This document shows, in pieces, positions 33,966 through 41,870 of a stretch of 64,000 nt of DNA. Within the stretch, counting starts at the first letter, position 1. Each line of letters starts with the position of its first letter. The translations under genes and the position numbers were made by a program. This stretch comes from Chryseobacterium pennae (GTDB lineage Bacteria; Bacteroidota; Bacteroidia; Flavobacteriales; Weeksellaceae). Where the stretch lies: NCBI RefSeq assembly GCF_003385515.1, contig NZ_QNVT01000002.1, forward strand, positions 124,001 to 188,000, in the 5' to 3' direction. Under the pieces are notes generated by a model, which saw only the letters and a program-made list of their open reading frames with translations, was not told the DNA's origin and made no database searches.

Positions 33966-36467
33966 CTATGCTTTTGCTTTTCTTATTCTTCTTACATACT
34001 TATAGATCTCAAACCATAAAACAGAAACCGCTGCGATGAAAACAGTGAATCCCAATTCACCTATATTAAGTGCTGTTACCTTAAAGAATAGAGAGACAGG
34101 CTTTACGTATAATATTGCAAAAAGCAATCCCAGAACTAAGGCAGAAATACCAATAAGCAAGGGATTACGGTTTCTGAAACTTTCCAACACACTATAAAAG
34201 AATGATCTGTTAACAAAACTCAGTAATATATTGGCAAAGATCAATGTACTGAATACCATTGCCCTTGTCTTGGTTTCATCCCCTCCATTCTGAACTGTAA
34301 ACTGATATACAAATAAAACTCCGAGGGTTATCACGCCCCCCTGAATCAAGCTGATTCCCAACTCACTCAAACTTAAAAAAGTATTTCCGATGGCTCGTGG
34401 CGGCTGTTTCATTGTGTTTTTTTCCATGGGCTCATTCTCATAAACAATAGAACAAGTCGGCCCCATTACTAATTCAAGGAAAATAACGTGAACCGGAGTA
34501 AATATGTGTGGAAATATCCATCCCAAAAACAGGGGCATAGAAACCGTCAGTATAATAGGAATATGAATTGAAATAATATACTGAACCGCCTTTTTAATAT
34601 TGTTATAAATTCTCCTTCCTGCAGCAATTCCCACAATCAGTTTTTCTAAATCATCATTTGTAATAACCAATGCAGCAGCTGATTTAGCAATTTCGGTTCC
34701 TTTACTTCCCATTGCAACACCAATATGCGCCGCTTTTAAGGCAGGGCCATCATTAACACCATCTCCAAGCATAGCCACCACTTCGCCTTTCTTTTTCAGC
34801 GCATGTACTATTGCAAGTTTCGCATCCGGAAACATCCTGGTGAATAAAGTAGTCTTTTCTGAGATTTCCATTAATGCTTCTTCAGTATTACTCATTATTT
34901 CACTACCATTGATGGCAGGAGTAGTGTTGATAATTCCTGCCTGTATTGCAATTGCTTTGGTTGTATCTTCATTATCTCCCGTTATAACCTTTACCTTAAT
35001 ACCGGCATCATAAATCTCTTGAAATACTTTATGAATTCCTTGTTTGGGAGGGTCATAAAATACCGTAAGTCCTAGAAATTCAAATACAAAATCCTGCTGT
35101 CTTTGAGGAAAATTGTTTCCTTCAAAATGTGACTTCGCAACTCCCAAAACACGGTAACCTTGCTGTCCAAATGTTTTTATAATATCCCTTATCTTTTCTT
35201 TTTCTGTCTCTGGAAGGCGGGAAACATTCAAAATTGCTTCCGGAGCTCCTTTTGCTGCAATAATTCTATCTTTATTTGCATTCTCAAAAAGATGAGTCAT
35301 CATGGGTGGCTTGCCTTCAAGCGGATATTCATGAAACATCTTATATTCTTTCCTTGCATCATTTTTTTGAGTCTGCTGATAGGTGTTATGCAGAGTAATT
35401 TCCATGGGATCAAAAGGGACAGGTTCACTACTCCACATTGCATAATCAATAAGTTCTTTCAAATTTTCAACATTAAATTCTTTTTCTCCATAAGTCCTTC
35501 CTGATTGGTAATCGTACAAATGTTTCAAGTGCATTGAATTTTCTGTAATGGTTCCTGTTTTATCAGTGCAGATGATGGTAGTACTTCCTAAAGTTTCTAC
35601 AATACTGCTCCGCTTAATGATAATTCCCTCACGCATGAGCTTCCATGCTCCCAACGCCATAAAGGTTGTAAATGCTACAGGAATTTCCTCAGGCAATACA
35701 GACATTGCCAGTGTTAATCCACTAAGAAGACTCGTTATGAGGTCTCCGGTTTTAATATAACTGAAGATACAAACCATAAGAAAAATAATGATCCCAATAA
35801 CAGCCATCCATTTTACAAACTTTCGGATCTGGATCTGTAACGGTGATATTTCTTCTTTTATATTCAATATAGATTCTCCAATTTTTCCTACGCGCGTTTC
35901 TGAGCCTATTTTTTCAACTTTAAAAACTGCCAAACCTGAAACTGTAGCCGTACCGCTATATACAAGATTGTCCTCGGATTTACTATCCTTAAAAACTGAA
36001 AAACTTTCACCCGTAAGAGATGATTCATTCACAGAGAAATCATTGCTGTGCACAATCATTCCATCAGCATTTATATTTTTCCCTTCTTCAGTAACACATA
36101 AATCACCTACAACAATTTCATGGGTTGGAATTTCTACTATTTGCGAGTTTCTGATGACCTTACTTAAAGGTTCGTTCAGTTTCTCAAGTTCCTCCAAAGC
36201 TTTTTTACTGCGATTATCCTGATAAAAAGAAACAGCAGTTACTGCCACAATAGCCACAAACATAAAAGCAGCCTCGCCATAATCTCCCACAATCACATAA
36301 ATGACCGAAATAATGATAAGCAAGATTAGCATAGGTTCTTTTAAAATATCAACGACCAGATCAAACCACGTATTTTTATGGATTCCCTCCAAACGATTAT
36401 ATCCATTTCGTTGCCGGGAAGCTGCCACTTCATCATGTGTAAGACCTTCGGGTATATTGTAAGACAT
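33966..36467 (-). CDS. cation-translocating P-type ATPase (P2-like)
   Basis: 833 residues. The N-terminal domain GLTHDEVAASRQRNGYN is of the cation-ATPase type. The A-domain TGES loop is present (SSLTGESFSV), TM4 has SVLPEEIPVAF, the phosphorylation site is ICTDKTGTITEN, and hinge motifs are TGDN and MLGDGVNDGPALKAAHIGVAMG. About eight to ten membrane helices are visible. The PEEIP motif differs from the PEGLP of SERCA-like pumps and the CPC of heavy-metal pumps; ion specificity is open (Ca2+, Mg2+, or monovalent). Mycobacterial CtpF is the analogous P-type ATPase of the DosR regulon. It diverges from the BON gene at 36613 across the tandem-box region. Confidence 0.9.
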   Translation of the reverse strand: MSYNIPEGLTHDEVAASRQRNGYNRLEGIHKNTWFDLVVDILKEPMLILLIIISVIYVIVGDYGEAAFMFVAIVAVTAVSFYQDNRSKKALEELEKLNEPLSKVIRNSQIVEIPTHEIVVGDLCVTEEGKNINADGMIVHSNDFSVNESSLTGESFSVFKDSKSEDNLVYSGTATVSGLAVFKVEKIGSETRVGKIGESILNIKEEISPLQIQIRKFVKWMAVIGIIIFLMVCIFSYIKTGDLITSLLSGLTLAMSVLPEEIPVAFTTFMALGAWKLMREGIIIKRSSIVETLGSTTIICTDKTGTITENSMHLKHLYDYQSGRTYGEKEFNVENLKELIDYAMWSSEPVPFDPMEITLHNTYQQTQKNDARKEYKMFHEYPLEGKPPMMTHLFENANKDRIIAAKGAPEAILNVSRLPETEKEKIRDIIKTFGQQGYRVLGVAKSHFEGNNFPQRQQDFVFEFLGLTVFYDPPKQGIHKVFQEIYDAGIKVKVITGDNEDTTKAIAIQAGIINTTPAINGSEIMSNTEEALMEISEKTTLFTRMFPDAKLAIVHALKKKGEVVAMLGDGVNDGPALKAAHIGVAMGSKGTEIAKSAAALVITNDDLEKLIVGIAAGRRIYNNIKKAVQYIISIHIPIILTVSMPLFLGWIFPHIFTPVHVIFLELVMGPTCSIVYENEPMEKNTMKQPPRAIGNTFLSLSELGISLIQGGVITLGVLFVYQFTVQNGGDETKTRAMVFSTLIFANILLSFVNRSFFYSVLESFRNRNPLLIGISALVLGLLFAILYVKPVSLFFKVTALNIGELGFTVFIAAVSVLWFEIYKYVRRIRKAKA

Positions 36468-36528
36468 AACAAATAAATAGGTTATCTAAAAATAAGCAAT
36501 TATTATATACAAATTCAATTTCTCTGCT

Positions 36529-36593
36529 TGACCATTATCAGGTTTCAGCGTGATGCATATCATAGCGTTTTTTCCAAAGTTTCTGGAATTTTG
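36529..36593 (+). promoter_or_regulatory. Second BON gene promoter with tandem FNR-like boxes
   Basis: Box 1 TGACCATTATCA (36529-36540), 10 bp, box 2 TGATGCATATCA (36551-36562), 27 bp, then TTTG of GGAATTTTG (TTTG at 36590-36593). Both boxes are complete. The boxes lie 61 bp from the divergent ATPase start and may also act on it. Confidence 0.8.
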
Positions 36594-36612
36594 ATTGATA
36601 AATTACGTTATC

Positions 36613-37293
36613 ATGAAGACAAATACAGAATTACAAAAAAATGTTCAGGATGCCATTAAAAGAGAGCCATTATTGCATGCAGCAGAAATAGGGGTAACTG
36701 CAAAAGACGGTGTCGTTGCCCTTACTGGAGTAGTTGATCATTATGCAAAAAAAATAGAAGCCGAGAATGCTGCAAAAAAAGTTATTGGAGTAAAAGTTTT
36801 AGTGGAAAACATTATCGTTAAATCTCAAGATTCCTTATCAATAACTGATGATGAAATTGCCACAGAGATTTTAAAAACTTTTAAATCCAATGCATTGATT
36901 CCAGAAAACAAAATAAAAGTAATTGTAGAAAATGGTCAGGTGACTTTAGAAGGTGACTTGCAATGGGATTATCAACGGGAAATTACACAAAATGCAATCC
37001 GGTATCTTTCAGGTGTAAAAGGGGTAATCAATCATATTAAAATCATATCAGATATAATCGATGATATTAAACAAAAAGATATTGAGCACGCAATGAACAT
37101 GAACTGGGCACTTTATAATAATGATATTCACATTCAAGTATCCGGCGCTACAGTGATTTTAACAGGAACAGTAAATTCATGGCATCAAAAAGAAGAAGCC
37201 GGCCGTATTGCATGGAAAACTCCAGGGGTAAAACATGTAGATAATAGGCTATTGGTAGATTATGAATATTCAAACAATAGTTTATCGTCCTAA
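36613..37293 (+). CDS. BON domain protein with three BON repeats (second copy)
   Basis: 226 residues from the ATG at 36613 (MKTNTELQKNVQDAIKREPL), which aligns with the start of the copy at 29845. Three BON modules, for example VTAKDGVVALTGVVDHYAKK and VSGATVILTGTVNSWHQKEEAGRIAWKTPG. The two copies share roughly 60% of residues by eye, with the same promoter layout, so gene and promoter were duplicated together. Confidence 0.88.
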   Translation: MKTNTELQKNVQDAIKREPLLHAAEIGVTAKDGVVALTGVVDHYAKKIEAENAAKKVIGVKVLVENIIVKSQDSLSITDDEIATEILKTFKSNALIPENKIKVIVENGQVTLEGDLQWDYQREITQNAIRYLSGVKGVINHIKIISDIIDDIKQKDIEHAMNMNWALYNNDIHIQVSGATVILTGTVNSWHQKEEAGRIAWKTPGVKHVDNRLLVDYEYSNNSLSS

Positions 37294-37591
37294 TTGTAAG
37301 CTTCAGCTCAATCTTTTGTCATATCATGTAGAAGCAAAGATTATTGGTCATCATATTACTTACATCCAAAACTATCCTGCTTCATTGAGAAATTACAGTA
37401 TTATAATTATATTATACGGTGTGGCAACAATTGCTCCACCGTTTTTTTTCCAACTAAAAAGAATGCACTTTTTTGGTGTAGCCATTTTGGTTTCTTATAT
37501 AGTTTCAGAGATCTTTTACGATCATTACATACTCTCTGTTTGGTGTTTTTTCGCAGCGATCATAAGCATGCCTGTTTATATAGTTAAATAG
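37262..37591 (+). pseudogene. C-terminal remnant of a DUF6629-like membrane protein
   Basis: The frame opens inside the end of the BON gene. From about 37320 it reads as the end of a multi-spanning protein: KIIGHHITYIQNYP, LYGVATIAPPFFFQ, HFFGVAILVSYIVSEIFY and SVWCFFAAIISMPVYI. This resembles the last part of DUF6629 proteins (normally ~200 residues); the N-terminal half is absent. The assignment is from memory of the family pattern. It could also be a short membrane protein starting at another codon. Confidence 0.45.
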
Positions 37592-37845
37592 ATAAAAAGC
37601 AAAGAGAGTATCCTGAAATTTATGTCAAATAAGAATAATTTAGCTATAGTAGAAAAGATGAAGAAATACAAGCTCGGAACATTAGGCATGGTATTTTAAA
37701 TTTATTAAAAATGGATTTCCCCAACTTTTCAAGAGATCACTATATTTCTTGAACTGAACATTTACAGATGTCTTTTCATTTCCATTTATTTTGCTCAATA
37801 TTATTCATTTCATGATCAGCAGCCATTCAAATTCAAACATAACCA
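37592..37845. other. Intergenic region without a recognisable gene
   Basis: No supported frame longer than about 16 codons and no RNA-like fold; ends in the terminator at 37846. Confidence 0.5.
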
Positions 37846-37880
37846 AATAGCGCCACTTGAAGCCAAGTAGCGCTATTTTT
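37846..37880. terminator. Bidirectional terminator between convergent units
   Basis: 14-bp stem AATAGCGCCACTTG pairing with CAAGTAGCGCTATT with one C-A mismatch and a 4-base loop. It is followed by T6 on the plus strand and preceded by an A-rich stretch. It lies between the rightward island and the leftward DUF3570 gene. Confidence 0.85.
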
Positions 37881-37932
37881 TAATAAATATTGATAAAGGT
37901 TTAATCTTGAAAATCCTAACAAGAAAAAGATG

Positions 37933-39123
37933 CTATTTAAATCTTAAATTCAGGGAAATAATATCAGACTTCATCCCAACAGATTTCGTGTAATGTCCGT
38001 ATCTGATTTCAAGCATATTCAGCCTTTCTATCCCAAATAAACCGTTCTTCGGACTGATTCTGATCCCTGCTCCATAAAAATTACTGCTGAATTTTGAAAG
38101 ATCATAATTACTGGTATAATAATCATCAAAAGCCGTATGCTGCTGATAAGGGGCAAAATATTTAGCCGCAGTCTGAGAATAATATCTGTAAAACGGACTT
38201 ACCGAAATAAAAGGTGAAATTTTCACGGGCGTTTCCAGGCTAATTGTATTTGATTTTAATCCCCAATCGTCGGTATAATAACGGTAATATGCTCTCAGAA
38301 TCACTTTGTCTCCAAGAAAATAATTCGCTCTTACGCCCAAAGGAATTTTAAACCGTTTATCCGGCAAAGCTTCCTGATGAACTGAATTATCATTGAAATA
38401 AACTCTGTGGAAAGGCAAACTCAAATATCCTGTCTGCTGAACACCATCCGCCAAAAATTCAACCTGAAAGTTCTGATTGATGATTTGTGAATAGGAAAGA
38501 GAAAGTGCAAAAGTATTTCTTCCACTGGTTCCATAACTTTCGTGTTCACCTCCGGTGCTTCCGTTTGTCCTGAGCTCAATCGGGGCAATCAGTTTTACCT
38601 GATCCAGATAAGCCTGGAATTTTGCAGCAAACTCTCCCATTCTGTTCTTGGTTTTTTGTGAAAACCCGATGTTTGCACCGTAAGATGCATAATCAAATTC
38701 AAAAGACGTAGAAACACCCGCCATTAAAGTCGTTCCTTTTTCGTTATTTTCACGACTCCAGCTTAATGCAGGATAAATCCTGTTGTCTGCGTGGGAAGCC
38801 GATGAATTGGCTTTCAGATCGATCATATCCGACGAAGCGGACGTATAATGATCAATACCAACACTGAAATCGAATTTATTTTTCCTGTCTTTCTTGTCGT
38901 ATTTTACCATAGTTACGTCAATGGTATTGGAAATATCGGTTAGTTTTTCCGTACCGATTCCTCCCGTAACTGCAGAGTTGTTCCCGTTTTGTTTGTAATA
39001 GCTTGAAACTAAGTTAGCTTCATCAAAAGTTAGTTTTTTAGGCTGTTCATTGTTTGTGTTCTCCTGTGCTTTTGCGTTGAAAATTCCGAAAAGAGCAATA
39101 ACACTTACGATCAATTTTTTCAT
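37933..39123 (-). CDS. DUF3570 family outer-membrane beta-barrel protein
   Basis: 396 residues with a signal peptide (MKKLIVSVIALFGIFNAKAQ). A chain of amphipathic strands ends in the Phe/Lys-terminated strand SDIISLNLRFK typical of outer-membrane barrels. DUF3570 proteins almost always lie next to DUF4266, ApbE and a thioredoxin-like gene, as here. The function is not established; the context suggests a surface redox or metal process depending on a flavinylated partner. Confidence 0.88.
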   Translation of the reverse strand: MKKLIVSVIALFGIFNAKAQENTNNEQPKKLTFDEANLVSSYYKQNGNNSAVTGGIGTEKLTDISNTIDVTMVKYDKKDRKNKFDFSVGIDHYTSASSDMIDLKANSSASHADNRIYPALSWSRENNEKGTTLMAGVSTSFEFDYASYGANIGFSQKTKNRMGEFAAKFQAYLDQVKLIAPIELRTNGSTGGEHESYGTSGRNTFALSLSYSQIINQNFQVEFLADGVQQTGYLSLPFHRVYFNDNSVHQEALPDKRFKIPLGVRANYFLGDKVILRAYYRYYTDDWGLKSNTISLETPVKISPFISVSPFYRYYSQTAAKYFAPYQQHTAFDDYYTSNYDLSKFSSNFYGAGIRISPKNGLFGIERLNMLEIRYGHYTKSVGMKSDIISLNLRFK

Positions 39124-39158
39124 TTTTAAATCACGATTAAATTTTACGATTACTCTTT

Positions 39159-39380
39159 TTAGTTACAGCCGCAACCACCGCCAACTTTTCCGGCATTGGC
39201 GCCCGAAGATCCTTCTCTGTACGATTGAAAGCTCAGTTCGGTTTTTTCAATTTTTCGGTTTCCGAGAGCCATTTCAGCGTCATTTAATTTATTTTTTTCG
39301 TACTCTTTTACGGTTGTACAAGACTGTACTGAAGCAACTGTGATCAGTAAGCAAGCTAATATTTTTATAAAGGTTTTCAT
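39159..39380 (-). CDS. DUF4266 family small lipoprotein
   Basis: 73 residues: signal peptide with lipobox VQSC (Cys21) and a short mature part containing LNDAEMALGNRKIEKTELSFQSYREGSSGANAG. It ends in a Gly/Cys tail GGGCGCN, the hallmark of DUF4266, which may bind metal or a redox cofactor. Its ATG overlaps the apbE stop by 4 bp, and the DUF3570 gene follows after 35 bp. Confidence 0.88.
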   Translation of the reverse strand: MKTFIKILACLLITVASVQSCTTVKEYEKNKLNDAEMALGNRKIEKTELSFQSYREGSSGANAGKVGGGCGCN

Positions 39381-40303
39381 TTTAAATTAATGTTTTGAGA
39401 TGAATAAATTTTGTCCTGATCATCAATAATGATGCATTCCAGATGATTGATCTGGTTGATCATATTGAGCGCCGCATCAATTCCCATAATACTTACGGGA
39501 GTTGCCATTGCATCGGCAATTTCTGCATTGGGACAAAAAATCGTAACACTTTTTACACCCGAAACAGGCATCCCTGTTTTGGGATTAATGGTATGAGAAT
39601 ATTTTTTACCGTTGATAAAGACGAATTTTTCATAATTTCCCGAAGTTGCAACTGCCATATCTGCGATATTCATATACGAAAACGGCTGTTTGGCGTTATC
39701 TGGATCGGCAATTCCTACAGTCCAGGGCTTTCCGTCCGCCTGATTTCCCCAGGTCGTTAAATCACCCGAAGCATTCACAATTCCGGAAGTCACACCTCGG
39801 CTTTGAAGCATTTGTTTTGCCATTTCAGCAGCGTAGCCCTTTCCTATTCCTCCGAAACCGATCCGCATTCCTTTTTCTTTCAGGAAAACAGTTTGCTTTT
39901 TGCCGTCAAGAATAATATTCTGATAATTAACGAGTTTCAGATGATTTTTCATTAATTCAGGACTAGGAAGTTCTTTCATTTCACGGTCAAAATTCCAGAA
40001 ACTTTTATCGATTCCGCCATAGGAAATATCGAAATATCCGTCTGTTATTTTGCTGATTCTCAAACTTCTTTCAATCAGATCAAAAATCTCCCCATCCACT
40101 TTTACAGGATTGATACCCGCATTTCTGTTGATGAGATTGGTCTGGCTTTCTTCACTGAAGGTCGTCAGAAGTTTTTCAATTCTCCGGATTTCGTCAATAG
40201 CTGCATCGATATGCTGATTTGCCGAATTTTCATCATCGCTTACAACGGTAATTTCAAAAGCGTTCCCCATTAATTTCTGAGGTCTTTTGAATTCTCTTAA
40301 CAT
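39377..40303 (-). CDS. apbE: FAD:protein FMN transferase
   Basis: 308 residues of the ApbE family. MGNAFEITVVSDDE near the start, the FAD/Mg site around GKGYAAEMAKQML and SGIVNASGDLTTWG, and the motif HTINPKTGMPVSGVKSVTI. It attaches FMN covalently to Ser/Thr of target proteins outside the cytoplasm. No lipobox or clear signal peptide is visible at this start, unlike many family members, so either the start lies elsewhere or export uses another route. Second to third gene of the Trx-ApbE-DUF4266-DUF3570 operon. Confidence 0.9.
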   Translation of the reverse strand: MLREFKRPQKLMGNAFEITVVSDDENSANQHIDAAIDEIRRIEKLLTTFSEESQTNLINRNAGINPVKVDGEIFDLIERSLRISKITDGYFDISYGGIDKSFWNFDREMKELPSPELMKNHLKLVNYQNIILDGKKQTVFLKEKGMRIGFGGIGKGYAAEMAKQMLQSRGVTSGIVNASGDLTTWGNQADGKPWTVGIADPDNAKQPFSYMNIADMAVATSGNYEKFVFINGKKYSHTINPKTGMPVSGVKSVTIFCPNAEIADAMATPVSIMGIDAALNMINQINHLECIIIDDQDKIYSSQNINLK

Positions 40304-40310
40304 ATACCTT

Positions 40311-40754
40311 TTATTTTTGATTTTCTTTGATACTTCTTATTTCTTTGCTGAAAGCCAATGCATTTTCCGAAGGAAGACCCTCCCAGCTTTTCAGGATTTT
40401 GCCTTCAGAATTTAGTAATAATGTGTAAGGAAATAATCCTTTTTGATTATACTGATCAGCAAGTGAAGCATTTTCTTTTTTCAGTTCTGAGGAAAGCTGA
40501 TTTTTTTTGTTTCTTGGAAAATCTGCATTGATGTAAACGACTACATTTTCCGTTTCCAGCTTTTTAAATTCATCGGTTTCGATAATATTCCTATGGAGTT
40601 TTATACAGGGAATACACCAGTCTGAACCTGAAAAATTTAAAAGGATAAGCTCTTTATTTTGTGAGGCTTGTGTTTTGGCATTTTCCAAACGGTTTTGTGC
40701 ATGAATGCCAACAGCGAATACAACCATTAAAATGGCTGAAAATAGTGTTTTCAT
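40311..40754 (-). CDS. exported thioredoxin-family protein
   Basis: 147 residues: signal peptide ending in VGIHAQ and a thioredoxin fold with active site GSDWCIPCIKLH (CxxC = CIPC), followed by the cis-Pro region FPYTLLLNSEG. It is a periplasmic disulfide oxidoreductase, or one for metallo-redox use. It is 7 bp upstream of apbE. Confidence 0.88.
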   Translation of the reverse strand: MKTLFSAILMVVFAVGIHAQNRLENAKTQASQNKELILLNFSGSDWCIPCIKLHRNIIETDEFKKLETENVVVYINADFPRNKKNQLSSELKKENASLADQYNQKGLFPYTLLLNSEGKILKSWEGLPSENALAFSKEIRSIKENQK

Positions 40755-40831
40755 TATTCTGAATTAATAATATAAATTAAGTAATTGACGATATTGATTT
40801 GTAGAAACTACAAATCATTTTTCTGCCCGAA

Positions 40832-41221
40832 TTATGAACAAGCAGCCTTTGGCGGTTCCCAAACAGAATTCAGGAAACCTTTATAGCAAAGATCTTCATC
40901 TTTTGAAGGAATTTTATGATATTGTAAAGGACTGAAATGATATGTTGCTGTTTCAAAACTGAAGCCCGGATTAATTGTAAAAATCAATGACAAAGGTGCA
41001 GAATGAATGATAAACGGAAGTCTCTGATCTTTTCCATAATCTCCGTCTTTTACAGGGTGATCATAGTGTGTTCTCAAAAATGCCGTAAGCGTCATATCCG
41101 GATTCAATTCTTTATGCTCGATGTAATGCTCGATCAGTTCCGGGATTTTCAAAAGCTGATATAATTCGGTTGTGGAAACCAAATATAAAAATAACAACAA
41201 AATGGAAATCAACTTTTTCAC
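40832..41221 (-). CDS. small membrane-anchored protein, paralogue of 47513-47899
   Basis: 129 residues with an N-terminal hydrophobic segment (MKKLISILLLFLYLVSTTEL), then LLKIPELIEHYIEHKELNPDMTLTAFLRTHYDHPVKD, a conserved His-rich core. The C-terminus holds two Cys. The start must be the GTG at 41219-41221, because an in-frame TGA lies two codons upstream and the copy at 47899 has the same GTG. Proteins of this kind head CusA/CzcA operons in flavobacteria; a periplasmic metal-binding role is inferred from the His and location. It starts the Trx-apbE-DUF4266-DUF3570 operon. Confidence 0.75.
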   Translation of the reverse strand: MKKLISILLLFLYLVSTTELYQLLKIPELIEHYIEHKELNPDMTLTAFLRTHYDHPVKDGDYGKDQRLPFIIHSAPLSLIFTINPGFSFETATYHFSPLQYHKIPSKDEDLCYKGFLNSVWEPPKAACS

Positions 41222-41225
41222 TAAT

Positions 41226-41233
41226 CAAAATTA
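41226..41233 (-). promoter_or_regulatory. -7 box almost touching a GTG start
   Basis: TAATTTTG on the minus strand, only 4 nt before the GTG at 41221. With the usual distance from the -7 box to +1, the mRNA would start at or within a few bases of the start codon (leaderless). Confidence 0.6.
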
Positions 41234-41365
41234 TGAAATATTTTATTACGAGTGATTTTTTTATTTTATTCTCAAATGTCTTTCCACCAACTTATAAATC
41301 ACGCACTACAAAAACCAAAATATTAATAACAATCAATAACTCTTGATACACAAGTAGGAGTTACA

Positions 41366-41836
41366 CTATTGTTCTTCAATCTGTTTTTTCAACTCTTTTA
41401 CCCATTGCTCTATTTCTGACTTTTGGATATCAGACAACTTTGCATTCCGATGAACAATAGTATAAGATGTAAGCGGCATTTCACCCTCTCTGATGGTTTC
41501 TGCAACTTCATCAAGTTTCTTTAATTTTTTCTCTTTTGAATAGCTGTTAAATTCATCAAAATTGAAATGCCGTTTTCCTGAGTTCACATGATCTGCCAGC
41601 CACCATTTTACAGGCTGTATGTTATTGTACCACGGATAAGCTGTAGTGTTGGAATGACAGTCATAACAACTGGTTTTTAATAATCCCTGTACATGATCCG
41701 GAACCCGGTAATGTTTTTCAATAGTATTTTCCGAAGGAACCGTCGCTATATTTTTATCAGTATTAAAAAACTGAATCGCAATCAGAAACAGGACTGTAAA
41801 TCCTATTCCTGTTTTTATTAAAGATGATGTTTTCAT
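41366..41836 (-). CDS. haem-binding domain protein
   Basis: 156 residues: N-terminal hydrophobic anchor (GIGFTVLFLIAIQFF), then the Haem_bd pattern VQGLLKTSCYDCHSNTTAYPWYNNIQPVKWWLADHVNSG. It has one c-type CxxCH site (CYDCH) and distal residues later. It is a small periplasmic monohaem cytochrome. It follows the RND adaptor gene by 34 bp, so it is probably the last gene of the efflux operon. Confidence 0.88.
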   Translation of the reverse strand: MKTSSLIKTGIGFTVLFLIAIQFFNTDKNIATVPSENTIEKHYRVPDHVQGLLKTSCYDCHSNTTAYPWYNNIQPVKWWLADHVNSGKRHFNFDEFNSYSKEKKLKKLDEVAETIREGEMPLTSYTIVHRNAKLSDIQKSEIEQWVKELKKQIEEQ

Positions 41837-41870
41837 TATTTATCTATTTAAAAAGTTTAAACTCTGCCGT

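Noticed and set aside
35160..36222. Plus-strand frames opposite the P-type ATPase
   Set aside because: Antisense shadows of a full-length, motif-complete ATPase.
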